DNA of 64,000 nt from Tricholoma matsutake (GCA_026075535.2 AP026549.1:5766001-5830000); one strand, 5' to 3'; positions 20,704 through 33,400 are shown, counted from the first letter of the stretch. Notes: a model not told the origin generated them from the letters alone. Numbers and translations are program-made.

Positions 20704-21801
20704 ATGTCCGAACCTTCAACTTCTAATCCCAGTCCTAATCCTGTTCCCATACCAGCACTAGAGGCGAAAATTGATGCACTCACAGTGCAAATGTCGCAAT
20801 TAGTGTCAGTATTGGCAGCATCACAGCCCAGACAAGCAGAAGTACAGCCAGAGACGATAGGAGAAAGAGATGATGAGATGGAGGAGATGGTGGAGTGGAT
20901 ATCACAGGAGGATGAGATGGTGGAGAAATCCAGAAATGGAAAAGTGTGCTTACCTAAGTATGCACCCCCGGAAATCTTTGATGGTACCATGGAGAATACA
21001 AAATCCTTCATCAGCTCTATAGTATTGTACATCCATGGGAGGAAGCCAGAGTTTCATACAGCCAAGTCTAGGATTATGTTTGCTTTCTCATACATTCAGG
21101 GTGGGAAAGCACAGTTCTGGAGAAACGAGGCCATTAATCAAATTGCCGCAGGAAATAAACCTTTTGCAACCTTCAAGGAATTTCTGGAGAGATTGGAGGC
21201 ACAGTTTGGAGACCCTAATCCAAAGGTGACAGCCAATGCTAAATTAAAGACCATGCGCCAAGGTTCCTTAACGGCGGATGAATTTATTTTGCAGTTCAAA
21301 GCAGAAGCTTTGCAAATGGACATGGGAGAAGCCGCATTGGTAGAGTTTTTGAAAGCAGGATTAAATCCCTCTTTATTCAAGTCTATCTACCAACTACCTT
21401 CTATGCCAGAGAAGTTGGACGAGTGGTATAATTGGGCAATGCACCTTGACTGGCAATATCGGCAGGAACAGGCAGAGTCAAAGTTGATGTACGGAAGTAG
21501 TAAATTTGGAAAGTCATCAGGAGGAAAGTCCGAGAAAGGAAAGGCGCCTCAGGCGCAAGCTCCGAGGGCACAGCCACCGGCCATGGCAGTGACACCTATA
21601 GTTACAGAGTCAGCAGCACCAGCAGAGGCAATGGAGGTTGATCAAGCAGGAAGACGAGCCCCACTTAAATGTTTTAACTGTGGGCAGTTAGGACACATTT
21701 CTAGGAATTGTAGGCAGAAAAGAAAGATTAGGGAAGCTACAATCGAGGAAGTGAAGCCGGAGGAAGGCAGGCAGAAGAATTTTGTGGAAGAGTTCCAGTG
21801 A
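20704..21801 (+). CDS. Family B Gag
   Basis: A 365-codon ORF from ATG 20704 to TGA 21799. It has a proline/alanine-rich start and an N-terminal helix (EAKIDALTVQMSQLVSVLAA), then a capsid-like retrotransposon gag domain (about residues 85-250: PEIFDGTMENTKSFI...FLERLEAQFGDPNPK). A charged/AQAPRAQPP linker follows, then a CCHC zinc knuckle CFNCGQLGHISRNC (about residues 324-337, C-X2-C-X4-H-X4-C) and a basic tail. Gag would assemble the virus-like particle and bind the RNA. The TGA end may itself be a mutated CGA, since the frame then runs only to TAA at 21817. Pol is open in the -1 frame from 21732, so the overlap for a -1 shift is 21732-21801. Confidence 0.92.
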   Translation: MSEPSTSNPSPNPVPIPALEAKIDALTVQMSQLVSVLAASQPRQAEVQPETIGERDDEMEEMVEWISQEDEMVEKSRNGKVCLPKYAPPEIFDGTMENTKSFISSIVLYIHGRKPEFHTAKSRIMFAFSYIQGGKAQFWRNEAINQIAAGNKPFATFKEFLERLEAQFGDPNPKVTANAKLKTMRQGSLTADEFILQFKAEALQMDMGEAALVEFLKAGLNPSLFKSIYQLPSMPEKLDEWYNWAMHLDWQYRQEQAESKLMYGSSKFGKSSGGKSEKGKAPQAQAPRAQPPAMAVTPIVTESAAPAEAMEVDQAGRRAPLKCFNCGQLGHISRNCRQKRKIREATIEEVKPEEGRQKNFVEEFQ

Positions 21802-24800
21802 AGGTTTCCCCATTGGTAACCCAGAATCGTTACAATGTATTAGTATCCGAGGAAACCCAGAGTAAATCAGAAAAGGAAATCGAGGAGGAGTACAACTGTT
21901 GTGAATCATGTGACAAAGAAAATTGTCACATGTCATTTCTGAAAACCCCTAAATTCTTTATTTGCTCTGCATGAATAGAACCCGAAATCACCTTGACTGT
22001 GGGACTGAAGACAGTGGACATGCATGCAGCTATTGATGTGGAAGTGTTGCTTGACAGTGGTGCTACAGGATTATTTATTAATTGATCCTTAATTACTGGA
22101 AATGGTATCAACACACGCAAGCTGGCGCAACCTATAATGGTGTACAATATTGATGGAACAGTCAATCGTGGAGGAACTATCAAGGAGGAGGTGACTATGG
22201 TACTAAAGTATCAGGAGCATCAGGAGCGAGCCGTATTCAAAGTGTGCAATCTTGGGAAAACCAATCTAATAATAGGATGTCTGTGGTTATGGAAGCATAA
22301 TCCCAAAATTGATTGGAAAACTGGGAAAGTACAAATGACTCGTTGTCCTAAGGAATGTAATGTGTATGGGAGGAAGATGAAGAAGGAAAAAAGGAAAAAG
22401 AAAGAGAAAGAACATCTGAGAAAGTATTCTGTTACGATGGAGGAAGTGGAGGATGAGGAAATGCCAAATGGGGAAGTTCTGATCATGATCGAGAAAGAAG
22501 AGCAGAAGCAAACCTTTAGAGCAGTTCATGGAGGACAGTTGTGGGACAAGAATATCGTGAAGGTGGAGAAGCCAGTGGAGGAATGGGTGCCAAAAGTGTA
22601 TCATGAACATTTGTCAGTGTTCCAAAAGAAGGAGTCTGAGTGAATGCCAGTGTGGAAGCCATGGGATCATGCGATTGAGATGAAGCCAGGGTTTGTGCCA
22701 AAGAAGTCGAAGGTATATCTGTTATCTCTGATGGAACAAGAAGAAGTGGATGCATTCCTGAAGGAGCAATTGCGCAAAGGATACATACAACCTTCGAAAT
22801 CACTGCAGATGTCACCAATATTCTTCGTGCCCAAAAAAGACCAAAGGAAGAGGATGTGTACCGATTATAGGTATCTGAATGAGTGGACAGTGAAGAACGC
22901 GTACCCCCTGCCGTTGATCTCAGAAATAATTGATAAGGTGGGAAAAGCCAAGGTCTTTACAAAATTGGATTTATGATGGGGATACAACAATGTACAAATA
23001 AAGAAAGGAGATGAGTGGAAGGCTGCATTTGCCACGCATCGAGGATCCTTCGAGCCGCTTGTCATGTTTTTTGGGATGACTAATAGTCCCCCGACCTTTC
23101 AAAATATGATGAATGACATTTTCAAGGACGTAATAGACAAAGGCGTGGTAATAATATTTATTGACAACATTCTGATATTCACGGAGGATGAAGAGAATCA
23201 TGAGGCGATAGTGCAGGAGGTGTTATGGAGGTTGGCGGAGAACGATCTATTTTTGAAACCAGAGAAGTGTGTGTTTGGGGCAAGCGAGATCGAGTTCCTA
23301 GGATTATTGATCGGCCCTGACGGGATCAAAATGGATCCGATCAAGGTACAGGCAATCACAGATTGGCCTGCACCCACCTGTGTCAAGGAGGTTCAAGCCT
23401 TCTTGGGACTCACAAATTATTATCGTTGCTTTGTGCACAATTTTTCTAAAATTGCTGCACCCTTACATAACCTTACGCGAAAGGGAGTAGTATGGAGGTG
23501 GGGAGAGCAGCAGCAGACAGCATTTGAGGAGTTGAAGAGGAAGTTTGTGGAGGGACCAATATTAGCCCCAGTAGATTTCACACGCCCTTTGCGAGTGGAA
23601 TCCGATGCATCCAATTTTGCTACTGGAGCAGTATTATCAATGCTGTGCGAAGATGACAAATGGCATCCTTGTGCATACTTGTCAAAAGGGTTGAATGATG
23701 TGGAGAGGAATTATGATGTGCATGACAAAGAGATGTTGGGGATAATACAAGCATTGGAGGCGTGGAGGCATTATTTGGAGGGATGTACACATCAGATTGA
23801 GATCTGGACAGATCATCAAAATCTGCAATACTTCATGTCCGCTAAAAAGCTTAATCACCGGCAAGCACGTTGGGCACTATTCCTATCGCGTTTCAATTTT
23901 CACTTGGTCCACAAAGCGGGAAGCTTAATGAGGAAAGCAGATGCATTATCCAGACGTATTGATCATAAAAGGGGGGTGGAGGAGGACAATAAAAATGTTA
24001 CCTTACTCAAACCCAAATACTTTTGCATTTGCGCTATGTGTCAAGGGCATCTATTAATAGATAGCTCGGAAACGGAAATGTTGTCTAAAATTAGACAATG
24101 TTCGGAAATGGATGATGAAGTAGTGGAAGCCGTGAAAGCTCTGAAGGGAGAGAAGAAAGGTAATATCAAAGGAGACGAATGGGCTGAGGAACAAGGGTTG
24201 GTGTTGTTTTGAGGAAAAGTGTATGTACCAAAGGATCAGGATTTGCAAAGGGAGATCGTCCGGTTACATCACAATACACCGATTGCCAGACACCCAGGAA
24301 GATGGAAGACGTTGGAATTAGTAATGAGAAATTATTGGTGGCCCAGAATTTCGAAGTATGTGTTGGGGTATGTGGATGGATGTGATACGTGCATGAGGGG
24401 GAAGAAATTTCCAGAGAAACCTGCAGGAAAATTAATGCCAAACCCTATACCTAAAGCGCCGTGGCGAGATATATCTGTGGATTTTATTACCAGATTACCT
24501 GAGGCTCAAGGGTACGATGCAATATTCGTAGTATGCGACTGCTTTACAAAGGAGGTCCATATTATTCCTACTACTACAGAAACCTCATCATTGGGCTTGG
24601 CACGCCTCTATCTAAATCAGGTATGGCAGTTACATGGGTTACCTGATACTGTTATCTCCGATCGTGGACCACAATTTGCTTCCGCGTTTATGCGAGAACT
24701 AAACAACATATTGGGAATTCAAACTAAATTATCTACGGCATATCACCCGCAGACTGATGGGCAGACAGAGAGAATGAATCAGGAGTTGGAGCAGTACCTA

Positions 24801-25622
24801 CATATGTTTGTCAACTACCAACAAACCGACTGGCCCAAATGGTTGGCAATTGCCAAATTTTCCCACAATAACAAATTCCATTCGGCTACTTGTATGTCAC
24901 CCTTTTTCACAAATTATGGATATCATCCTCGCATGGGAGTAGAACCCAGAAGGGAAGTCAAAGTACAGTCGGTAGAAGATTTTGTATCTAAGATGCAAAA
25001 GGTACAAGAGGAAGCAGAGGCGGCATTGAAGAAAGCACGTGATGACATGATGCGACACACGGATCATACTCGAGCACGCGCTCCAGAGTACAAAGTTGGT
25101 GACTTGGTATGGCTAAGTACCAAGGACCTGAATATTCCACGACCTTCGAAGAAACTTATGGAGAAACAAGTTGGCCCATATGTGATCTCTAAAGTGATCT
25201 CGCCTAATGCGGTAGTGCTAAAATTACCCCGATCATTTAAGATTGATCCTGAGATTAACGTATCCCGCCTACGCCCTTACCGTCCACCCACTATTCCTGG
25301 CCAACAAACTACTCTGCAACCTCCGATAATAGTAGAAGGTGCTCCAGAATACATAGTTGAAGAAATTCTAGACTCACATCTTCGACGGAACAAATTGGAG
25401 TTCTTAATAAAGTGGAAAAACTATACCGACAAAAATAATTCATGGGAACCTGAAGAGAATTGTAAGCGAGCGCATAACGCAATCACCCAATTCTTTAAAC
25501 GTAATCCGAATGCTCCACGTCGCATTGCGAGAATGGTGTATGAGGGGATGAAATTCTGGCCTTACCAAAATTTCACAGAGGGGACAAACATAATATTTTC
25601 TCGCCTGGAAGTCGAGGCATAA
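21732..25622 (+). pseudogene. Family B pol with five in-frame TGA codons
   Basis: A single frame from 21732 to TAA 25620. Protease: EVLLDSGATGLFIN (about 22040-22081). Lysine-rich linker. [34 protein letters not shown] and a catalytic region FIDNILIF (about 23155-23180) in which the second Asp of the usual DD is Asn. RNase H: VESDASNFATGAVLS to KADALSRR. Integrase: zinc region HHNTPIARHPG...CDTCMRGK, core VCDCFTKEVHI, SDRGPQF and NQELEQY. Chromodomain: YIVEEILDSHLRRNKLEFLIKWKNY. TGA codons lie at 21972, 22083, 22641, 22974 and 24210; at 22974 the family motif needs Arg (LDLxWGYNN), so CGA to TGA fits. No frameshift is present. Confidence 0.93.
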
Positions 25623-25633
25623 AAGGGGGGTAA
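25621..25633 (+). promoter_or_regulatory. Family B polypurine tract
   Basis: AAAAGGGGGGTAA immediately before the 3' LTR; it overlaps the pol stop codon. Confidence 0.75.
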
Positions 25634-26035
25634 TGTTAGGAAACCACCCCATTACCTAATAAACTTTCATTTTTATTTTATTATGTCGAATTATGCTACA
25701 TGATGCCAAATGATGCTACATTTTGATAGCATGAGAATTTTATTTCGCACGCATCAAAATGTACACGCATGTACGAGTGCGTCGGTAACAACAATGTACA
25801 ATATATGTAACATAGTATAAAAACCCTAAATATATGCCTAGGGGACCCCAGTTGTGTTCTCTTAGGTATTCCACCTACATTTTCGGTGTGAAAGGCCTAT
25901 TTCAACAAACTCACCTATTAATAACCCCACACATCAAAACCATCATTTCCCCCATCACGAGCGCGGATCCCGCCCCCTTCTTGTAGAGAGAACCCGCATG
26001 GTCTTAGCTAGCAGATAGTGGGTGTCACCCTAACA
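25634..26035 (+). repeat. Family B 3' LTR
   Basis: 402 bp, TGTTAGG...CTAACA, followed by the TTCAC duplication at 26036-26040. Confidence 0.95.
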
Positions 26036-26406
26036 TTCACTACTTGTTTGCGACGCTCATGCTACAGCACTCCTGGGTCATTTCCTTCCCAACATCCCAG
26101 TTAAACACACATCCCAGTCAAACACACAAGAACCTTGCCAATGTCCACAATGGCATGGGCCACCATTTCACCTCGCAGTGACTTCTATCATGGCAGCTAG
26201 CTATATATGTTTGTCCAGCATTTTCTGCCTCTCCATCTAGGAAAAGACCTCTGCCAAATATTACTTGTGCTGATGATTTCTCTGAGTATTATACAGGTGC
26301 TTGTGCCCTTTTTCTGAATCTTGCATTAGGTATTTTTCATGTCATGACGCTGGGTGAATATCTTCCAGTACTTAATATCCCCAAGTTCGATTTCCAACTT
26401 GAATAG
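26036..26406. other. Target sequence between family B and hAT, no gene recognised
   Basis: This continues the sequence interrupted at 18613 and is itself cut at 26406 by the hAT-like element, resuming at 28090. No domain or splice pattern convinced me. It may be a decayed retroelement LTR or the remnant of a gene. Confidence 0.35.
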
Positions 26407-28081
26407 TAGGGCTGCACACCGTACCGTCTGATGGGTACGGCCATACAATTTACAGTCAGGTGATGGGTACAGTTCAACTGTCCACTGTCCATCTAGCCTG
26501 CTCAGCAGATCCCCAATGGCTATGGGATGGGTACGGAGACAGCTGTAGTACGGTAGACAGAAGTAGATGGCTCATATATACAGATATTTTTGTATTCTAA
26601 CCGCCATGTTATAGTAGTAGTTATGTACAACTAATTTCAACTACAGCATTGACAATAACACTCATTTGCATGACGGAGCTATAATACAAGTATTGAAAAA
26701 ATAATTAGATTAATCTCGTGACATTAAATACATCATGGTGGACTAGGAGGGGGGGAAACTAATAAAATGAAAGATCTCCCTCGACAAGACGCGAAGGAGT
26801 CTGGACAAGGGAGCATACTGGCCTCCCCATAGTCGTCCATGGACCACGTTATCCCGCTGTTCATCATTATTGGCCTATCACCCTCATCCTGTGGGATTCC
26901 TGGTCATCATCCGTGTCGTTATCACTACCCAGGCTATTCCATATGCATGAGTAGCATCCCCCATTTGCTATGGAGAGGGCTGTGTTGTCATCATGGGTGC
27001 ATCCTTGGGAGTTGGTGGTCATAATGCCTGTTTTTTGCATCCCGTGGCCCTGGGTAACACCCTCCCCTGTCCCTCTGTGAACAGCTGCAGTGCTTACAGC
27101 AGTGGTGGGCGCTGAGTCATTGTCTAGAGGCATAGCAGTCAGCGGTGATTGTAGAGTGGGCAGATGGGTGGTGCATACCTTGTGGGCCTCCCTGTTCCCA
27201 CTGTCATCTCTGCTTCCGTTGAGCCCTTATGTCAGGCATGTCGGGCATTGGTGGACCATCATGGGTGGGCACTGGGGAACAGGTTGTGTCCTAAAAAAAA
27301 GCATTTTAATTAGTTAAAAGAATAAGAATAAAATTGTACCTACTAACACGGGCAAAGGCATAAATGTGTGTGACATGGCAGATGGTGATCATGTGGTCAC
27401 AAAAATAGTGTTTGTTCGCAGGTTCCCATCTAATGCCGTCTAACACCGTTGATGGCCGTACTTTGAACGGTATTGGACAGGTAATGTCCGTCCCATCTAC
27501 CGTCCATCTGGCTGGTCGAGCAGAGCCTTGATGGCATGGGTGAGACAAGATTCTTCCAGTTTTGTTCAATACGAACCATTTGGATACATGTAGAGGCCTT
27601 GTATTCCAAACCGCATCATGTAGGAATAAGTATTGAGTGAGCAATCCAACAATAAATGATTATAACTATGTACTTACTGATTGATCAACTGTCAATACAC
27701 CTACGACGATCGTCTAAACTATGTACTATAATGTGTGAAATTTGATAGCTGTGCTAAGCTGCCTTTGCGCTTTGTCCCCATGCGGCCGGTGCATGCAGGA
27801 GGTGTCGCGCAGGCTCAATTGCCAAATATGATGTGTTATCCATAAACTTTTGAATTCCAATTCGGGTACATCATTTTACATAAAATTGACTTTCTGGGAA
27901 CCTTCTAGTACAGACTATATTTTGTATAAACTGCATATGTGAAGTTCTGAGGCCGTTTTGGTGCGAAATTTACCAATTTGGCAGTTGTCACACTGTCCAC
28001 GTGATGTTGGCGGTGTCTTCTACCTGAACCGTACTACGGGACCGTCCATTCCGTACTGTACGGTTACGGCGTGCAGCCCTA
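26407..28081. mobile_element. Non-autonomous hAT element (1.7 kb)
   Basis: TIRs TAGGGCTGCACACCGTAC and, inverted, TAGGGCTGCACGCCGTAAC, flanked by a perfect 8-bp duplication TTGAATAG (26399-26406 and 28082-28089). Subterminal repeats built on GTACGG/CCGTAC recur near both ends (26420-26560 and 27420-28070). No transposase. The interior (26840-27290) contains cassette-type DNA including an intron-like segment on the minus strand (about 27296-27345; GTACAATTTT donor, TAACTAATT branch, TTTTTTAG acceptor). Confidence 0.92.
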
Positions 28082-28089
28082 TTGAATAG

Positions 28090-29074
28090 AGTCCATCAAT
28101 CTCTTGGACAATACCGCCTTTCTGACCAGATGACGCTACTATCAATCTTCAAGCGTTTGTGTATCCCTGGGCCCTTGCTACCAACCGACTTAACAGACAC
28201 GACTGTTCGCGTATCCCTTTTTCACCTACCCGGCTACGCACCTGGGATAGTAATCTCTGGTGTGTTGTTTGTGCTTAATCTAATGATATATAGTCGCTGA
28301 GGATCACCACGCTCTTGAACCTAGTCCTTCTCCAATCGACCTTCGTTAATGATTCTCAAATGCTAGATCTCCCTTCCTGCCTTGTGAATCTGCCCAAAAC
28401 CCGGACACTACATATTAAGGTCACCTTGTTAGCCCTGCCTTTTCTTCTGTCTTCTGTGCAAAACTTAGAGAGCACCGGCATCTCGGAGTATCCAAATCTT
28501 CATATCGATCGCCTTCGGATGTCCCTCTGCAAGAAGTTCTTTAATATCGGCGATTCGACCTAGAGACTTCAAGCGAACGTGCGTGGTTCTATTCGTGCCT
28601 TTTGTACCATCTTCATAGCATTCTAAACATGGGATTTTAGATTCGAGCGGTACGTCTAATTCGAGTTACATGCAGCCGGATCCGCGAACACGTTGCCTGT
28701 AAAGATATATTATATACGGCATTCTTGCACGAGAAAAAATCGATGCCGCAGATGGGCATAGGTTGACTAAACGCTATTCGCCCAGCAGGAATTGCACTTA
28801 CTGCATAGGTTGATGAGCAGTATGTTTGGTGATGGCCCGTAAGGGCACACGATGACCGGATCAACACCATGATATTTTCCGTCGGTCTCGTTGATATTGA
28901 TGGTCTATATGCTTTGCTTGATGCTTGTCTCCTGTCTTACTATTTGGACGTTATACACTGCTGCGAGGACAAATGTGAAGGTGCTGTAAGCTGTAACTTG
29001 TGTTCCCAGGTAGACTTGGCGACATTTGGCGTCACGCGACTCGTCTCCAGTGAAATACCACCACTGGCAATAAC
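28090..29074. other. Upstream region of D-LDH; weak ORFs only
   Basis: 28090-28570 contains two open stretches (28082-28300 and 28315-28563) without recognisable similarity; 28570-29074 is AT-balanced and would hold the promoter of the D-LDH locus. No TATA box or other site could be placed with confidence. Confidence 0.35.
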
Positions 29075-30284
29075 ATGAAGGTCGCAGTCTTTGGAACGCG
29101 AAAGGTATCATCTTTAGCATCGTCTATAATATGGAACTGACATGGTCGACTAGTACGATATCGGGTCTCTTGGCCCGGCAGTCAAGGAAACAACAAGTAT
29201 TGAGTTGTCTTACTTCGTTCGACCCCCGATTAGACCAAACGACCGCTTTGCTCGCTGAAGGATATGATGCGGTCTGCATCTTCGTGAACGACATCTGCGA
29301 TGCAGAAGTGCTTCGACAGCTCCATCACCATGGCGTGGTATTTTGACCACCCTGTTACTGGTGCCATGCCACCTGATCTAAACTCTTTAGAAATACATAG
29401 TGCTCCGTTGCGCAGGCTTCAACAATGTCGACCTCAATGCCGCCTCCGAGCTCGGTATCAAAGTCGCGCGAGTACCCTCATACTCCCCCGAGGCCGTTGC
29501 AGAGTTCGCAGTGGGCATGATCATGACGGTCGTCCGCAAATACCACAAGTCGTTCTCCCGTGTTCGAGAGGGAAATTTTCTCCTTGACGGATTGCTAGGC
29601 TTCAACCTATCCGGGAAGACGGTTGGTATTGTTGGGGCAGGGCAGATCGGATTGATAACGGGGAGGATCCTTTCAAAGGGATTTTCATGCAACGTCGTAG
29701 ACGACCCATACCCTTCTTGTAAGGCAAAGGACCACGGGATAAATTATGTGGATACTCTTGAAGAACTCTTGAAGCAGTCCGATATCCTCAGTTTGCATTG
29801 CCCCTTAACGCCGGGGAACAAGTATATGATTAACGACAACACACTCGGGCAGACGAAGAAGGGGGTGGTCCTTATCAACACATCGCGTGGAGGGTTGATC
29901 GATACTCGTGCATTGATTCGGTCCGTTTGGTCGATTTCTATCCGATCAAACATAGCTAATTCTTGTTATTTGACAGCTTTCTTAAATCTGGCCACTTGGG
30001 GAGCGGTTGGCTTGGATGTCTACGAGGGAGAGTCAGAGTACTTCTTTGCCGACTCAAGCTCCAAGATCATTCATGATGATAATTTCGCTCGACTGCTAAC
30101 TTTCTATAATGTCTTTATCAGGTGCGCTTCATGCGTTCTTCTACGAATTTTTGTTCAATGCAGACTCTGTAGCGGGCATCAAGCCTACTTGACCGAGGAA
30201 GCCCTCCAAAATATTGCTGAAACGACTATCAAGAATCTGAAGGATATGGAAGCAACGGGGATTTGCGCCAACCTAGTTAAGTGA
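29075..30284 (+). pseudogene. D-lactate dehydrogenase (2-hydroxyacid dehydrogenase), two frameshifts
   Basis: NAD-dependent D-LDH of the LdhA type, reducing pyruvate to D-lactate. Exons: 29075-29104 (MKVAVFGTRK), 29154-29337, 29391-29920, 29977-30121, 30173-30284; the introns are 49-56 bp GT-AG. Conserved blocks: YDAVCIFVND; LRCAGFNNVDL; the Rossmann motif GIVGAGQIG; the catalytic Arg in NTSRGGLID; LKSGHLGAVGLDVYEGE with the catalytic Glu; and GHQAYLTEEAL with the catalytic His. Two defects break the frame. A tandem TTCG duplication at 29214-29221 falls between ELSYF and DPRLD. An extra G in the run 29998-30001 splits LKSGHL from GAVGL. Everything else, including all splice sites and active-site residues, is intact, so this is either a young pseudogene or sequence error. 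It is convergent with MCM4. Confidence 0.82.
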
Positions 30285-30475
30285 GAGTCTTGTCATCGGG
30301 TGCTGTTTCTTCATGGAATTTTCGTGTTCCAACGATCTCAATAGTTGGAATATAAGGTCAATACATCTGAAATGAAATGCATCTAGTATACTATAGAAAC
30401 AAAAGCAAAAATCAAGCAGTAAGGCGAGCACGACAAACAGTCCACATACAAAAAATACGGAGGGTATCCAGAAAA
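30285..30475. other. Convergent intergenic region, D-LDH / MCM4
   Basis: 191 bp shared by the 3' ends of two converging genes. No terminator-like or other element was recognised. Confidence 0.5.
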
Positions 30476-33400
30476 TTAACCCTCTATCCTCCGAATCATC
30501 CTCTTCTCCCTCTCCCCAACCACTTTCACCAAACCCTCATTCTCCAGCGCCTTAATAACCTCCGTAAACTCAGCCGCATCAACCTTAACACTACTCTGCT
30601 CCCCAAGCAGCCTAACCGCCTCAGTCCACCTGATTCCCCTTCCTCGACTCCCAGTGCTATCCAACACACCCAAGATTCCTCTCCGCATATCATCCCGCAT
30701 CTTCCTCTGCCCAGACCCTGTACCTGTATTCAGTAACCCCATATCGATCTTGCCTGTACGCGGGTCCATCGCACTCGTCCTAATCGCCTCGCGCATCAGG
30801 CGATACGCTTCTTTCACGTCAACTAGTTCGACAAAGTCGGAGAATCGCATCCGTGCATGGGCCTCGGAAAGCCGAATCATGCTCTCCAGCTGCCGTGTTG
30901 TGGCCGTAATGCGTTTCTCACTCGCGCGCGGGTCCTCGCCCATGTTCCGCATCTCAACGTAGGACCGCACGAGTTCCGTGCCAGCTTCTTCAGTAATAAC
31001 GGGGTGTATTTTCGACCGTGCGTAGTCAATGTAGGCGGCCAGTTCGGGTAAAGGCTAGATCATTGATGCAAGATGGAGTTCAATGACTGCTGAGAATGAC
31101 AACATAATCGAGCATACCAGAATTTCTTCCACAGCACCAACTGGACTGTCTTCCAGATATAGGCCAACTAGATGTTGAGCGAGTTTGCGATCCATGGCTT
31201 CATCGACTTGATCCAACACCAAGTAGAGCAGGTCAAATCGGGATATAAGAGTAGGGGGAAGGTCGATATTTCGTGTGATCGGCAGGTTGACATCATACTT
31301 TGAACCCACAGGGTTGGCTGCTGCTAGGATGGATGTCCGAGCATTGAGAGTAGTAATAATGCCAGCCTTGGCGATGGAGACAGTTTGTTGTTCCTACATT
31401 GATGTATTGGTCAGACAGAAGACCAAGCAGTAGATTGTTAGCTGGTACCATGACTTCGTGCAGCACGCTTCGCGTCGCGTCGGACATTTTATCGAACTCA
31501 TCGATACAACATACACCACCATCACTCAGAACTAGGGCTCCACTAGATAAGAAGTGATTCTTAGCGAAGTTTAAATATGCATGAAAAACGACGAACCTCT
31601 CAAGGACAAGTTGCTTTGAATCTGGATCGCGGGTGACATATGCAGTAAGACCAACAGCTGACGAGCCTTTGCCAGATGTATAAACACCCCTCGGTGCAAT
31701 TTTGTGTACGTACTGTAAAAATATCAGATGAATTTGCATGGCTTCCTGAGCAAAGTGGACATACCTGCAAAATCTGCGATTTACTTGTTCCAGGATCACC
31801 AACGAGCAAAACGTTGATATCACCTCGATACCTCGGTCCACCACCTCCACCGCCCCGTGCAATACTTTTGTTGGTCCCACCAAACAACTGTAGCAAGATT
31901 CCCTTCTTCACGTCGTCCATCTCCCAAATCGACGGCGCGAGCGAGCGAGCAAGCAACTCATACACATCAGGTCTGCGGCTCAAGTCTTTAAGCTTCTCCT
32001 CCATCTCCGCCTTGCGCGTCCGTCTCCCCTCCACACCGTCCTCTTCATCCTCGTCACCCCCATCGCCTACCCCGCCAACTCCAGGGACGCGATCACCACC
32101 CGCAGGACGGGTAGTCTTGTCAAAGCTCAGCGTGCCACCACCAAGCTTCACATGGACAACATCCAGATATGCCTTGAACAGACTCTTGATGGTCCTCTGC
32201 CGCGGATTCACACGTACCGGCACGCTTCTGAATATGCCCGTGACAAGAACGCGGTCACCCGGCTTCGTTACGTCCACTAGCTCATCATACACGCTCAGTG
32301 ACACAGTGTGCGGCGTCTGTCCATCGGGCACGGCGTCGGGCGTCTCCTGCAGTCGGATGACCTGCCGATCTGCGAACTCACACCGGTTGTGCACGAGGGA
32401 CATTGTGCCGACAGACGCACACACATCACGGGGACACCGCGCAGGCTCTTCAATTTTGCCACGGTCGATTTCGACTTGTACGGTGTGCGAGCAGGTCAGA
32501 CAGCGGAAGAAGGCGACTTTCATGTCAGGGATAACAGGCGTGGCTCGGATGACGAGCCCTTTAATGCACACTAACTTGTCGGTATCTGTAAAATGATATA
32601 TGTTGGCTATTCTCGAGGATTATACATATTCGAAACGTACCAGTTGGATTCAGTTCTCGCATGTTGATAGAGGGAAGCCCAAAAGGCCGGACTTTATACA
32701 CCTTCCCCATGATATCCGCAATCTCTTCTTCTCCATCTGCACCCTCCATACCCTCGATACCTGCCTGCTGATCCATGTCGGCGATTTCCAACATGAGGTC
32801 CTTCAACACCTGATCCATCGCAGGGACAACCTCCTGCGGGTACTTGAATAGCTGGCTGTGCAGCTTCTTGGACGGTGGATACGCTAGCAAATTGGTCATA
32901 TCCAAGTTCAAATTCGTATCTCCAGTCTGTCGCATCCGGCGCATATAGGTCTCATAGAGCAGCACCTCGCTCTCCTCTGGCATCGCGAATACACGCGTGT
33001 TAGTACCTAGCTCACGGTCGTGCAGAGCACGGTACTTGGGTTTGAAGCCCTTCAGGAAGTCGCGAAAAAGCTTCATAGTTTCGGCGAGGTTAACAGTAGT
33101 TCCCCAAATCGCGCGTATTTCATCAGGCTCGTCGGAAGGGGCTACAGCTGCAGAGAGATGGGGAGCTACTGAGGAAGGTGGAAGAGCCATGTGGGTCGCG
33201 TCAGAGTTGAGGTCGTTGAAGTCGCGATTTGAACTCTGGGGGACGCGGCGACGGCTTGGAGTGATAGAAAGGGAGGAATGAATGTCTCCACGGCGGTTTT
33301 TGGGTGTCCTTGCGGCCACTGGTGATCTATTAATGGGTATCAGCTATCATGGAAGACATAAACAGGGGTAGAGCGCGTACGAAGGAAAATCTAGGGGATC

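Larger units (their letters stand above)
18614..26035 (+). mobile_element. Complete family B Ty3/Gypsy chromovirus
   Basis: A 7.4-kb element with two 402-bp LTRs (TGTTAGG...CTAACA) and a perfect 5-bp target duplication TTCAC (18609-18613 and 26036-26040). It has a long 5' leader (about 1.7 kb), an intact gag ORF, and pol in the -1 frame, open over its whole length except for five TGA codons. The two LTRs differ by roughly 15-20 sites by eye, all transitions and mostly at CpG/TpG/CpA. With CpG decay as the only evident damage, this is the best-preserved element in the window and a good reference for the degenerate copy at 735-11960. Confidence 0.95.

Noticed and set aside
21732..25622. TGA read as a sense codon in the retroelements
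   Set aside because: The D-LDH locus appears to end in TGA and MCM4 has no internal TGA. The TGA positions differ between copies and fit CGA decay.
28082..28563. A host gene upstream of D-LDH
   Set aside because: ORFs are short, show no recognised domain and no consistent splice structure; kept only as unassigned sequence.
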